Shown here piece by piece: positions 18,577-27,875 of a stretch of DNA of 50,237 bases (position 1 is its first letter; each line of letters opens with the position of its first letter). The DNA lies in the NCBI GenBank assembly GCA_944321755.1, contig CALUMM010000016.1:1-50237 (forward strand), written 5' to 3'. The DNA is from an uncultured Alistipes sp. Lineage in GTDB: Bacteria > Bacteroidota > Bacteroidia > Bacteroidales > Rikenellaceae. The translations under genes were made by a program, and so were the position numbers. The notes under the pieces are model-generated. The model was not told the origin of the DNA, did not search any database, and saw nothing but the letters and a program-made list of their open reading frames with translations.

Positions 18577-19875
18577 CTATTGTTTGCGTGAAATCATCGA
18601 TTTGATAAACGCCTGCTTCTTGACCCACTGCTCGGGGTAGTTCCAGTGTCCCGTGTCGGGATATACGACCAGCTGCTTGGGGGCCGTCACCGCATTGTAG
18701 GCCGCATACATCGACGTGGGAGGACACACCTCGTCCTTGTATCCCCAGGAGAAGAATCCCGGAACCGACACCTTCCGGGCAAAGTTCACCACATCGAAAT
18801 AGGCGCTTACGGCCGCTTTCTGCGCTACCACACAGGTCGTCTTGTCCTCCTCGTAACGGAACATCGCAGGCCATCCGGCCGCACGCCCGTTCAAATACCC
18901 GGTCAGATCGCACAGCGCCGGGTAGAACGCCGAATAACAACGCACCCGCTTGTCCAGAGCCGCCGCCACGATCGAAAGGGCTCCTCCCTGGCTGCCGCCG
19001 CTCACCGCCACGAAATCACCGTCGAACTGGGGCAGCGTATAGATGAAATCGATGGAACGGACCAGCCCGAGATAGACCCGCCGATAATAAAAATCCTTGC
19101 GGTTGTCCAGCCCCTGCAGCCAATAGCGGTCCAGGGCCCCTGCAGCCAAAGAAGCATACACCTCGTCATCCAGCGTGACCGGGAGGCCATGGATGCCGAT
19201 CGTCAGCGAGATGAAACCGTCATCAGCCAGGTAGGTGTCCCCCTGATAGGCCCTTACGCCTGCCCCGGGGACATTCAGGATCGCGGGATAACGCCCCGGA
19301 GCCTTCGGAACCGAGAGAATGCCGTAGATCCGCGACCCCTGTCGTTCGTTTTGGAAACTGACGTGGTAAACATCCGAGCGTGCGGTGCAGCGCTCCGGCA
19401 GCAGGGTCATCCGGGCATCGAGCGGAATGCGCTTCAACGCCGCAATCTCCCCTTTCCAAAAGCGGTCGAAATCCTCCGGCATCCTGGCCACCGCTTCGAT
19501 GTGTTCGGGATCCACCCCGACTTTGGCCAAGTCGGAATACTCCTTCCCTTCCACCTCAACCTCCGCACGGCACGTCACAAAACCCGGAATATCCGAACGT
19601 CCGGCATCGACGGTCAGTTCACCGCCCTTGTAGAGCACCTCTTCACTCCGGGTTGCAGGCATCTTCTCCGGTCCGTATTCATATCGAAGGGTCAGGTTCT
19701 CCAGATAATGCCCGTCCTTCACTACCGAGATCCGAAACCGGATCCGTTCCCCGCGGTCGACACACCAGTCGGCGTGTTCGGGAACAACCCGCACCTCAAC
19801 CGGCTGACGCGACGGCTGCCCCGTCACCGTCCCGACCCACAGCACAAGGAACAATATCAAACTCGAAAGTCTCAT
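18577..19875 (-). CDS. Secreted acetyl esterase, CE7 / AXE1 type, with N-terminal extension
   Basis: 432 aa, longer than the usual 320 or so. A signal peptide runs to about residue 19. Residues 25-120 look like a beta-rich Ig-like domain. The alpha/beta-hydrolase part holds the triad Ser295 (GGSQGG), Asp381 (GYKDEV) and His410 (DTGHW), as in acetyl-xylan esterase/cephalosporin-C deacetylase. In this operon it most likely removes acetyl groups from mannan oligosaccharides in the periplasm. Gaps are 7 bases to the upstream and 10 bases to the downstream gene. Confidence 0.87.
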   Translation of the reverse strand: MRLSSLILFLVLWVGTVTGQPSRQPVEVRVVPEHADWCVDRGERIRFRISVVKDGHYLENLTLRYEYGPEKMPATRSEEVLYKGGELTVDAGRSDIPGFVTCRAEVEVEGKEYSDLAKVGVDPEHIEAVARMPEDFDRFWKGEIAALKRIPLDARMTLLPERCTARSDVYHVSFQNERQGSRIYGILSVPKAPGRYPAILNVPGAGVRAYQGDTYLADDGFISLTIGIHGLPVTLDDEVYASLAAGALDRYWLQGLDNRKDFYYRRVYLGLVRSIDFIYTLPQFDGDFVAVSGGSQGGALSIVAAALDKRVRCYSAFYPALCDLTGYLNGRAAGWPAMFRYEEDKTTCVVAQKAAVSAYFDVVNFARKVSVPGFFSWGYKDEVCPPTSMYAAYNAVTAPKQLVVYPDTGHWNYPEQWVKKQAFIKSMISRKQ

Positions 19876-19882
19876 AACATCA

Positions 19883-20563
19883 CTATTTATTATCGATCAA
19901 CAAGGGTTCTATCTTCTCTGCCCACAACCGGTAGGCCTCCGGAGTCATGTGCAGTTTGTCGTCGCGGTAGAGTTCGGGGCGGAGGGCTCCCTGTGCATCG
20001 AACATCAACGACGCCACATCCACATAGGTGACCTGTTTCCTCTCCCGGCACAAGGCCTCCAGCATCCGGTTGGTCTCGCGCTGCTTCTCCAGGATACGGC
20101 TGCTGAAGGGCGACGGCTTGACCGACAGCACCACAACCGGAACCCCCGGCAAAAAGATCTCCGCAAGGCGGAGGAAACACCGGACATCCTCAACCACCGC
20201 AGCCGGCGATACTCCGTTGGCCAGGTCGTTCTCCCCGGCATACAGGACAATCTGAGCCGGATCATAGGCAATCACCAGGCGCTGCATGTGGTAGAGCACG
20301 TCGCTGATCCACGCCCCGCCAAAACCGCGGGAGAGAACCCGATGCTCCGGGAAATAGCTCGCCAGGTCCTTCCACATCCGAATCGACGAACTCCCCACAA
20401 AAAGAATCGAACCCGCTTCGGGAAAGTGCTGCCGATCGTTTTCATAATAGGCCTCGATCTGTTCGCGCCACTCATTCGCACGGAAGTAGGTGGAGTCTTG
20501 TGCCCGCAAGAAAATCGGGCACAAGATACTCACCAGAACTGCAATACAAGTTATTCTTTTCAT
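19883..20563 (-). CDS. Secreted SGNH/GDSL-type hydrolase
   Basis: 226 aa. A signal peptide ends at about residue 21 (LRAQ). Block I is FVGSSSIR with Ser58 region, block II RGFGG, block III GEND (N112) and block V DDKLH (D202, H205). The order and wording of motifs are almost those of the SGNH part of the GH26 fusion two genes downstream, including LSVKPSPF against LSVKPSPS, so the two are paralogous. It is probably a carbohydrate acetyl-esterase. Gap to the upstream gene is 7 bases. Confidence 0.85.
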   Translation of the reverse strand: MKRITCIAVLVSILCPIFLRAQDSTYFRANEWREQIEAYYENDRQHFPEAGSILFVGSSSIRMWKDLASYFPEHRVLSRGFGGAWISDVLYHMQRLVIAYDPAQIVLYAGENDLANGVSPAAVVEDVRCFLRLAEIFLPGVPVVVLSVKPSPFSSRILEKQRETNRMLEALCRERKQVTYVDVASLMFDAQGALRPELYRDDKLHMTPEAYRLWAEKIEPLLIDNK

Positions 20564-20570
20564 TTTTCGT

Positions 20571-21698
20571 CTATTCCCAGTTTATCGGCTGGAGCCGTAC
20601 ATTGTCGATGCAGAAGTCGTAGGAATTGCCCGAAGGATGGCTTCCCACCCACATACGCATGTTTTTCGTGCCACCCTTGTTCTTCCAGGTGTCCATCGGG
20701 ATGGTAAAGGTCTGCCACTCGCCGTCGGTCGAGATCATCTTCGACGGATCCGTCGTGAGCGACGAGGGCCCGAAAGCATACCAGTTCGTACTCTGATTCA
20801 ATGCGATGGCCACACGATAGGCAATCGGCTTAAGCGTGCACAATTCGAATTTCAGCACGTAATTGTCCGCATCGGTCGTAAAATAGGACTCCGGAATTAC
20901 AAGGTTGTAATTGCCGATCATGTTCACCAGACCGGTTTTTCCGACTTCGGTGACGATCCGCGTATACTGGCTGCCTTCGGTCGGAGCCGGATCGAGCGGA
21001 GCGGGGTAGTCGTCATTCGGAACCACCCATTCCGGATATCGGGTCGTACTCTTGTTTTCGAGATTCTCGATGATAAAGGTGTCGTCCCGATACCGGACCG
21101 GACACTTCACCCCTTCCGACGCATCGTCGGCCAAGAACGTGATCACCGTCTTGTTCCCGACGCCTTCGGGAACGACTGCCTTCACCCAGGTCTCCGATAC
21201 CTCGGTCACCAGGGCCGCCTTGTCGCCGAACATCAGCTTCGAAACACCTACCTTGGCATAGAGGTCCATGCTCTCGCCGAGCAGCTTGAGTTCCTGTCCG
21301 GGCGGGGTCCACTCGTTGAAGATACCCGTAATCTCAAAGGGCGGGAACCCGATCGAAAGAGAGACCTCCGTCGACCCGAAATCGTTTTCGAGGATCATGA
21401 CATAGCTCTCGCTGCGCGTCAAACGCGGAATGGTCAGATAGAGCGAATTGGTAAGCCGCGTCGTCGAACCGATGGCGACCTCCACGCCGTTGATCGAGAT
21501 CTTGTGAACCGATCCGAGATTGTCGCCGACAAACTGTACGGCCTGACCAACGGTCACTTCATCCAGACGTACCATCGATACCGGATCGATCGCATATTCG
21601 ATCTTCGGAGCATCCTTGTCTCCGTAATCGTAATTCTCATCCGCACAACCCGTCGCTGCGAACAAGAGAATCGAAATCCACAAATAGATTGCTTTCAT
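20571..21698 (-). CDS. Surface glycan-binding lipoprotein with IPT domains (SGBP-B-like)
   Basis: 375 aa. The lipoprotein signal ends AATGC at about residue 18, followed by acidic residues (ADEN-D) typical of surface export in Bacteroidota. Residues about 30-120 and 125-205 look like two IPT/TIG immunoglobulin-like domains. The C-terminal part, about 210-375, fits the carbohydrate-binding domain of SGBP-B proteins, with aromatic residues in NWYAFGPSS and an ending that resembles a jelly-roll (FCIDNVRL). It would hold polysaccharide at the cell surface for the SusCD pair. The exact ligand is inferred from the operon. Confidence 0.8.
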   Translation of the reverse strand: MKAIYLWISILLFAATGCADENYDYGDKDAPKIEYAIDPVSMVRLDEVTVGQAVQFVGDNLGSVHKISINGVEVAIGSTTRLTNSLYLTIPRLTRSESYVMILENDFGSTEVSLSIGFPPFEITGIFNEWTPPGQELKLLGESMDLYAKVGVSKLMFGDKAALVTEVSETWVKAVVPEGVGNKTVITFLADDASEGVKCPVRYRDDTFIIENLENKSTTRYPEWVVPNDDYPAPLDPAPTEGSQYTRIVTEVGKTGLVNMIGNYNLVIPESYFTTDADNYVLKFELCTLKPIAYRVAIALNQSTNWYAFGPSSLTTDPSKMISTDGEWQTFTIPMDTWKNKGGTKNMRMWVGSHPSGNSYDFCIDNVRLQPINWE

Positions 21699-21725
21699 GA
21701 GTTTCGGATTTTTTTGAATTTAAGC

Positions 21726-23369
21726 TTAATAACCGCTGTTGTTGGGACCGAACAGTCTGTTGTTGTTGATCTCGTTGAGCGGGACGGCATACAGGATGCT
21801 GCGCGGCTGACGCACCTTCGAAATCGACAACCCCGTACCCTGGATCCGGACCGACTGCGTCTGGTTCATGACATCCAGGTAGAGCCCCCAACGCAGCAAA
21901 TCGAACTTGCGGTTGAACTCCTGCATGAACTCCATGGCGCGTTCCTGCAGAATGAGGCTGCGGATCTCCGTCTTGTCGCTCGTCGTTCCCGAAAGCAGGT
22001 CCGCCTTGGCCCGGGCCCGCACCACATCCAGATCTTCCAGAGCCTTGCCCGGGAAATCGAGTTCGTTGTACGCCTCGGCGCGAAGCAGGTACAGCTCGAT
22101 GAAACGGATCAGAATGACATCCTGCTCCTTCAACGCATAGCCCGGTTCGGTCGTATTCGGAATCGGATTGTCCACCGTACCATCGCCCGTATACCACTTG
22201 GTGATAAAGTAAGTGTAGTAGTAGTTCGATACGCTGCGCGCCGGTTTCCCGTCGGGACCCGTGGGGTATTTCTCCGGGTCGTCCGGCATCCGGACATAGT
22301 TCGCCGTGTTGTTCCAGGCCTGTTTGATATAGTGGAAGATTCCATGCTCTCCCCGCTCGTCATTCCCCGCATACAGACCGTAGGCGTGCTCGGTAATCCC
22401 GGCCCAACCCCGGCCGTAATAGGTCGGAGCCGTATAATAATACCCGAGGTGCTCCGTCGTGAAGTCACTCAAGGAGTTTCCGGCCACACCCCATACGAAC
22501 TCCTTGTTGCGGAAATTGGGTGCTCCCCAAATCTGGTTGAAGGCCGGCATGTAATCATAATCGATCCCTTTGCGGGCAATCACCTCATCGCAGATCTCAA
22601 CCACCTTCTCATAGCACTCCTTCGCATCCACATCCTCGAATCCGGCCACAGCCGCCGTATCGAAATTCTGCAGCGAACCCTTGATGTCGACCTTCATCTC
22701 GACGCTGCCCGCCAAGGCCGCAGAGCCCATCGTGGCATAGACTCGCGCCAGAAGAATCTTGGCCGCCGTCTTGTTGGCATGTCCCCAGTTTCCGGACGAC
22801 GTGCCCCATTCGGTCATCAGCGTGCAGGCATCGTCCAGATCGTCGGTAATCCGCTGATAAACCTCCTGCACCGAAGAGCGGGCCTTATCGCCCAGATCGT
22901 CGTACTTGAGCCGCAACGGCACCGGACCGTACATGCGCACCAGATGGAAGTAGGAGAAGGCTCGCAGAAAATAGGCCTCTCCGAGATACTGGTTCCGCAC
23001 GGTCTCCTCGATGGGCGACTCGGCAACCTTCTCGATCACGTAATTGGCCCGGTTGATCAGGGCATAGAAGGCATAGAAGGGGTCCGACGAGGTGTTGTAG
23101 GACCAGTGGTTCGTCATGTTTCCCTCACCGGCTCCGGACATCACCCACGACGGGGCGGCGGAGTGGTCGTGGTCCATGTCGATACACTCCATGTAGGACT
23201 TTTTCATCAGCGACGTGCTCCAGAAGGTGTTGTACATCGCCGTGACGGCCAGGGCCGCACCCTCCTCGGTCTGCGTCATCGAATCGTTGATGGTGTAGGG
23301 CCGCTCCTCCATGTCACAGGCCGCAAGCATCAACGACAGCCCCAAAACTAAAGATAATATGTTTTTCAT
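21726..23369 (-). CDS. SusD/RagB-family nutrient-binding lipoprotein
   Basis: 547 aa. Lipobox LAAC at about residues 15-18, then DMEE. The N-terminal TPR-like helices include the AYFLRAFSYFHLVRMYG segment near 150, a strong SusD hallmark, and the C-terminal EFNRKFDLLRWG and PRSILYAVPLNEINNN segments are equally typical. It forms the lid over the SusC transporter and binds oligosaccharide. The gene is 12 bases after susC, in the usual order. Confidence 0.95.
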   Translation of the reverse strand: MKNILSLVLGLSLMLAACDMEERPYTINDSMTQTEEGAALAVTAMYNTFWSTSLMKKSYMECIDMDHDHSAAPSWVMSGAGEGNMTNHWSYNTSSDPFYAFYALINRANYVIEKVAESPIEETVRNQYLGEAYFLRAFSYFHLVRMYGPVPLRLKYDDLGDKARSSVQEVYQRITDDLDDACTLMTEWGTSSGNWGHANKTAAKILLARVYATMGSAALAGSVEMKVDIKGSLQNFDTAAVAGFEDVDAKECYEKVVEICDEVIARKGIDYDYMPAFNQIWGAPNFRNKEFVWGVAGNSLSDFTTEHLGYYYTAPTYYGRGWAGITEHAYGLYAGNDERGEHGIFHYIKQAWNNTANYVRMPDDPEKYPTGPDGKPARSVSNYYYTYFITKWYTGDGTVDNPIPNTTEPGYALKEQDVILIRFIELYLLRAEAYNELDFPGKALEDLDVVRARAKADLLSGTTSDKTEIRSLILQERAMEFMQEFNRKFDLLRWGLYLDVMNQTQSVRIQGTGLSISKVRQPRSILYAVPLNEINNNRLFGPNNSGY

Positions 23370-23381
23370 CGTTCGTGTCGT

Positions 23382-26300
23382 TTACAGCGTTAAGTTAATT
23401 CCGAACAGATACTCCCTGGACTGGGGATAACCGCCGGCATCCACACCCCGGCGCGACGGATTCGTTCCGAAGGCGTTGACCTCGGGATCGTAACCGGTGT
23501 AGTCCGTAATCGTCCAAAGGTTGTTCAACGATACGTACAGCCGCAGGGAACCGATTCCCTTGACCGGATTCTTGAACGTATAGCCGAACGAAATGTTCCG
23601 CAACTTCAGATACGAGCCGTCCTCGACGTAACGACGGGAGAAATAGAGGTCCCGGCTGGTCGTAGTATAGATCTTCGGGCTCTTGCCGCTACCGCCCGGA
23701 ACCCACGCATCGTCCAGAATGCTCTTGGGAATATTGCGGGTCTGGCCCAGGTTGTAGTTGCGAAGGCTCGGCATGTTGATGATGTCGTTGCCGTGAACGC
23801 CGTTGAAGAGAATCGAGAAATCGAAATTCTTATACGAAAAGTCCACATTGAAGGCGTAGATGAAATCCGGATTCACATCCCCAATGTAATCCTGATCGGC
23901 ATCGTTGATCTCTCCGTTGCCGTCCTTGTCGTAGATCTTGACCTCGCCCAGCCACTTCTGCTTGATGATCAACTCGGTCGCTTCATCGTTGTCGCTCACC
24001 GCATAACCCGGATACTGGGTCTGGAACTGTTTGCTGTTGATCACCTCCTCGCGCGTATTCCAGATACCCTCCTCCCGGTATCCGTACAGTTGCCCGATCG
24101 AGTGCCCCTCTTCGAGAATATACGGACGCAAGTCGTTCCACAGATTGTTCGGGAAGATCCGCAAACCATTCAGATTCGTGATCTTGTTCTTATTGAAAGA
24201 GATGTTTCCGCCGATGTTCAGGCTCAGGTCCTTCTTGTTCAGAACCCGTGCATTCGCCGTGATCTCCATACCCTTGTTGTTCACCTCGCCGACATTCATC
24301 AGCACGCTCTTCATACCGCTGCTCGGACTCAAATCCTTGTTCTGAATCAGATCCTTGGTCGTCTTGTCGTAGAAATCAACCTCCAGGTCCAAAACATTGA
24401 ACAGGCTCAACTCGATACCCAAATCGTGCTGATAGGTCGTCTCCCACTTCAGGTCCGGATTTCCGGGGTTAGTACCTTCAATGGCATAGCCCGGCGAAAC
24501 ACTCGCCCCGAAGGGGTAGTTCGCACTGCCGAACAACAGCAACGAACCGTAAGGACCGATACCGGCATTACCCGAAAGACCGTAGCTGTAACGCAGCTTG
24601 AGATTCGTAACGGCCCGGCTCTCCCGCAGGAACTTCTCCCGGCTCGCCGTCCAGGCCACACCGATCGAGGGGAAATAGGCCGCTTTGTTATTCTTGGCAA
24701 ACTTGCTCGACTCGTCACGACGGAAGGTCGCCGTCACGAAATAGCGGTTGTCGTAGGTATAGGCTGCACGGGCGATCACGGAGAAAAGCGTGGCGTCCTG
24801 CTTGACGGACTTGGGCGTCTGAGGCGCCGTACCGTCCTCCAGAATCCAACCGTTGTTGCCGTCGTAGCCGAAGCCCTGGGTGGTTACCTGTTTGCTGTAG
24901 TAGCTGTAATCCTCCCAACTCACACCCAGCGTTGCGCTGACGTTGTGCCGGCTATTGAACGTGCGGTTGAACATCAGGAAGTTGTCCCACAGATACCGCT
25001 GGCTCTGAATATCTCCGGCCAACGACTTGCCACCAACCGAACGCCCCTCGTAGAGATTCTTGGGGAAATAACGGTTGTTGAAGTTCATGGAGGCCTTGTA
25101 GGAGAACACCGTGCGGAAAATCAAACCTTTCGTCAAAGTCGCATTTGCATAATTGGAGCTGTAAATCGTATAATTCTTGTTCTTGTTCATGGCCGCCGTA
25201 TAGTCCAGCGGGTTGGATACGAGCTGGTACTCCTCGTATCCCGGCTGCTCCTCGATCCTGTACAGCGGCGGATAGTAGAGTGCCGAACGGATCACACCCT
25301 CGTCACCGTTGTTCTGGTTGCTGGTCGCCGTCTTGATCATGTCGGAGTTCGCCATCGAGAAGTTGGTCGACGTACCGATCTTCAGCCACGGTTTGATATT
25401 CTGATTCAATTTCAGATTCACGTTCAGACGGTCGTAGCCCGAATTAACCACCGTACCCGTCTGATCGAGGTAGGAGAGACCCACCGCATAGTCGCCCTTG
25501 GCCGAAGCCCCGGAGTAGTTCAGCGAGTAGTTCTGGGAGATGGCCGTGCGGAAAATCGCATCCTGCCAGTAGTAAGGATCGTTATCGTAATCCTTGGGGC
25601 CCTTCACATAGGTTCCCAGCGGCCCGACATCGCCCAAATGGGGCAACCCCTGCGGGTTAAACGTTCCCGTATTGATGTATTGGGTGTTGATATAGGCCTG
25701 GTTGCGGTACTCGGCATATTCGGCTCCGGTCAGCATCCGGAGTTTGTTCGAAACCTGGCTGATGCTCAGCGTAGCATTGAAAGTCAGGCGGTTCGAACCC
25801 TTCCGGCCGCTCTTCGTGGTGATCATCACCACGCCGTTGGAGCCGCGCGATCCATAGAGTGCCACAGCCGATGCATCCTTCAGAATCTCGATCGATTCGA
25901 TGTTTTCCGGGTCGAGGAACGACAGTACGTTGCGGCTGGCGACCTCATTCTCGTCGAAAGTCATCGATTCATCGTCGTTGGAGGCCGTGAACGGAACCCC
26001 GTCAATGACGTACAACGGCTCCGTACTGCCCATGAAGGAGTTGGAACCGCGGATCTGTACGCTGATTCCACCTCCGGGAGCACCGTCGTTACGGACGACG
26101 TTGACTCCGGCAATCCGGCCCTGCAGTCCCTGTTCGAGACTCGCCGGGCGACTCTTCATCAGCTCTTCGGAGCTTACGTTCTGAACACTGCCCGTCAGGT
26201 CGCTCTTCTTCATCAGCGAGTATCCGACCACTACCACCTCGTCGATGCCTTCCGATACGGAACTCATCTCGACATCGATTCTCGAAGCCTTGCCGACAAC

Positions 26301-26555
26301 CATCATCACCGGCTTCATGCCGATGAACCGGAAGTCCAGCGTATCCCCCTTCATCGCTCCGATCGAATAGCGTCCCTGATAATCGGTAGTCGTTCCTTTG
26401 TTCGTGTTTCGGATAATTACCGATACGCCGGGAAGGGGATTCCCGTCATCTGTCCATTTGACCGTACCCGAGACCGATGGTGTCTGGGCCGACAAATGCA
26501 GAACCGACATGACGCCTGACAACAGCGTCACCGTCGCAATCCGTTTTAGGTTCAT
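23382..26555 (-). CDS. SusC/RagA-family TonB-dependent outer-membrane transporter
   Basis: 1057 aa. The signal peptide ends HLSAQ near residue 24. Residues about 28-110 are a carboxypeptidase-regulatory-like domain (VSGTVKWTDDGNPLPGVSV). Then follow the DEVVVVGYS TonB-box-like segment, the plug with LQGRIAGVNVV, and the IRGSNSF and PLYVIDGVPF segments. The rest is the barrel, ending in GINLTL. It imports oligosaccharides with TonB energy together with the SusD partner. First gene of the operon behind the AraC-type regulator. Confidence 0.96.
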   Translation of the reverse strand: MNLKRIATVTLLSGVMSVLHLSAQTPSVSGTVKWTDDGNPLPGVSVIIRNTNKGTTTDYQGRYSIGAMKGDTLDFRFIGMKPVMMVVGKASRIDVEMSSVSEGIDEVVVVGYSLMKKSDLTGSVQNVSSEELMKSRPASLEQGLQGRIAGVNVVRNDGAPGGGISVQIRGSNSFMGSTEPLYVIDGVPFTASNDDESMTFDENEVASRNVLSFLDPENIESIEILKDASAVALYGSRGSNGVVMITTKSGRKGSNRLTFNATLSISQVSNKLRMLTGAEYAEYRNQAYINTQYINTGTFNPQGLPHLGDVGPLGTYVKGPKDYDNDPYYWQDAIFRTAISQNYSLNYSGASAKGDYAVGLSYLDQTGTVVNSGYDRLNVNLKLNQNIKPWLKIGTSTNFSMANSDMIKTATSNQNNGDEGVIRSALYYPPLYRIEEQPGYEEYQLVSNPLDYTAAMNKNKNYTIYSSNYANATLTKGLIFRTVFSYKASMNFNNRYFPKNLYEGRSVGGKSLAGDIQSQRYLWDNFLMFNRTFNSRHNVSATLGVSWEDYSYYSKQVTTQGFGYDGNNGWILEDGTAPQTPKSVKQDATLFSVIARAAYTYDNRYFVTATFRRDESSKFAKNNKAAYFPSIGVAWTASREKFLRESRAVTNLKLRYSYGLSGNAGIGPYGSLLLFGSANYPFGASVSPGYAIEGTNPGNPDLKWETTYQHDLGIELSLFNVLDLEVDFYDKTTKDLIQNKDLSPSSGMKSVLMNVGEVNNKGMEITANARVLNKKDLSLNIGGNISFNKNKITNLNGLRIFPNNLWNDLRPYILEEGHSIGQLYGYREEGIWNTREEVINSKQFQTQYPGYAVSDNDEATELIIKQKWLGEVKIYDKDGNGEINDADQDYIGDVNPDFIYAFNVDFSYKNFDFSILFNGVHGNDIINMPSLRNYNLGQTRNIPKSILDDAWVPGGSGKSPKIYTTTSRDLYFSRRYVEDGSYLKLRNISFGYTFKNPVKGIGSLRLYVSLNNLWTITDYTGYDPEVNAFGTNPSRRGVDAGGYPQSREYLFGINLTL

Positions 26556-26829
26556 AATAAAGATTTTAAGTTTGGGTCCTGCGGCGATCTCCGCCTCAGA
26601 GTCGGATTCACCACTAAATTCGACAGCAAATATAGTGTACTGTCAAATCATATATTGATACTTTCTTAGCAAAGAATTATACTTAGGCATCCCGGGAACA
26701 GAAATGACCATTTCCGTGCGCCGATTCCGTAAATCGACGCATAGCCTTTCCTCCGGAACAACCCGGAAAAATGGTGACGGCACATCTTGCCACCCCCGCA
26801 CGACAGAACCCTGAAATGTTCCGCCAGTG
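26556..26829 (-). promoter_or_regulatory. Control region between the regulator and susC
   Basis: 274 bases without a gene. The half next to susC is AT-rich and holds the -7 element. Further up lies a weak inverted pair ACCATTT (26707-26713) and AAATGGT (26769-26775). No clear terminator follows the regulator, so read-through into susC is possible. I see no ORF here. Confidence 0.4.
26627..26634 (-). promoter_or_regulatory. -7 promoter element of the mannan operon
   Basis: Minus-strand TATATTTG matches TAnnTTTG and lies 71 bases before the susC start. Upstream TTTG copies exist 10 and 35 bases away, neither at the usual 19-21 spacing, which would fit an activator-dependent promoter. Confidence 0.5.
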
Positions 26830-27714
26830 CTATATGATCTTCTTCACCCGCTGGTAATTACTGCGGAACTCCTTGGGCGAACACCCCTTTTTGCGCTTGA
26901 AAATGCGGTTGAAGTTCGAAATGTTGTTGAAACCGCACTCAAAGCAGATCTCGGATACGGACTGGGTCGTATTGACCAGCATACGCACTGCATGACCCAA
27001 ACGGATCTCGATCAGATAATCGGAGAGATTTTTCCCAGTCCGCTGGGTGAAAAAACGACTGAATGCCGTGGGACTCATCCCTACAAGCTCGGCCAACTGT
27101 GCAAGACGCACCTCTTTATTATAATTGCGGTTGATATAGGCATAGATCTTCTGCACGCGGCGGCTGTCCGCCGAATCGCTGATGCAGGCGAACGAACTGC
27201 TCGACAAAGGACGCGACTCGCACAACGACAACTCGTAGAGGATGGTCAGAAACTTCAGAACCGCATAGAAACCCTGTTCCGAGGCCAGATGGTCAAGCAG
27301 CGAGTAGACCTTCAGGATGGCGCTCATGGGAAAGGAGCAGCCCACACGCGCCTTTTCGAGCATGTGGAGGATGGAATTGAACTGGTTTTTGGAGAGCAGA
27401 CTCCCGAAAAACAGATCCGACGAGAACTGGATCGTGATCTCCCGAATCTTCTTCGAGGTGCATTTGTGCTGCTTCCAGGCGTGTTTCAACTCCTTGCCCG
27501 CAATCAGGGTCAGGTCATAGTCACCGATCTCCTCGATGGAGTCCCCCACGATACGCTGGATACCCCGTCCGTTCTCCACGAAATTGAGCTCGTATTCGGC
27601 ATGGGAATGGAGCGGGAACGTGAACTCCGACTTGTAACGCTCGATGATGTAGAAACAATCCTTTTCCGACAGCGGCGTAATCTCATAGATCGCATCCTCG
27701 TACTGCTTTTCCAT
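26830..27714 (-). CDS. AraC-family transcriptional regulator of the mannan locus
   Basis: 294 aa from MEKQYEDAIYEI at 27714; the frame is open to 27819 but the extra N-terminus does not look like this family. The N-terminal part is a cupin-like sensor with FPLHSHAEYELNFVENGRG, the usual beginning of sugar-sensing AraC regulators. The C-terminal 100 residues hold two helix-turn-helix units: LAQLAELVGMSPTAFSRFF and VSEICFECGFNNISNFNR. Placed just upstream of susC in the same direction, it is the likely activator of the operon, in place of a hybrid two-component or ECF system. Confidence 0.88.
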   Translation of the reverse strand: MEKQYEDAIYEITPLSEKDCFYIIERYKSEFTFPLHSHAEYELNFVENGRGIQRIVGDSIEEIGDYDLTLIAGKELKHAWKQHKCTSKKIREITIQFSSDLFFGSLLSKNQFNSILHMLEKARVGCSFPMSAILKVYSLLDHLASEQGFYAVLKFLTILYELSLCESRPLSSSSFACISDSADSRRVQKIYAYINRNYNKEVRLAQLAELVGMSPTAFSRFFTQRTGKNLSDYLIEIRLGHAVRMLVNTTQSVSEICFECGFNNISNFNRIFKRKKGCSPKEFRSNYQRVKKII

Positions 27715-27817
27715 ACGCTTGAAATGATATGTCGTTACAAGATACAATACTTTTTTGACATATCCTTCTTTTCTTCCGTATTTTATTCCGAAAAGGCGCC
27801 GACCCGGGTTTGAATAC

Positions 27818-27855
27818 AAAAAACGGAGAGCCTTCCGGATTTGGAAGGCTCTCCG
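27818..27855 (-). terminator. Terminator after sppA
   Basis: Minus-strand hairpin CGGAGAGCCTTCC / GGAAGGCTCTCCG, a perfect 13-bp stem with a 6-base loop, followed by T-rich sequence. It lies 20 bases past the sppA stop and shields the regulator gene downstream. Confidence 0.88.
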
Positions 27856-27875
27856 CCCGTTGCGAAAAATCCACC

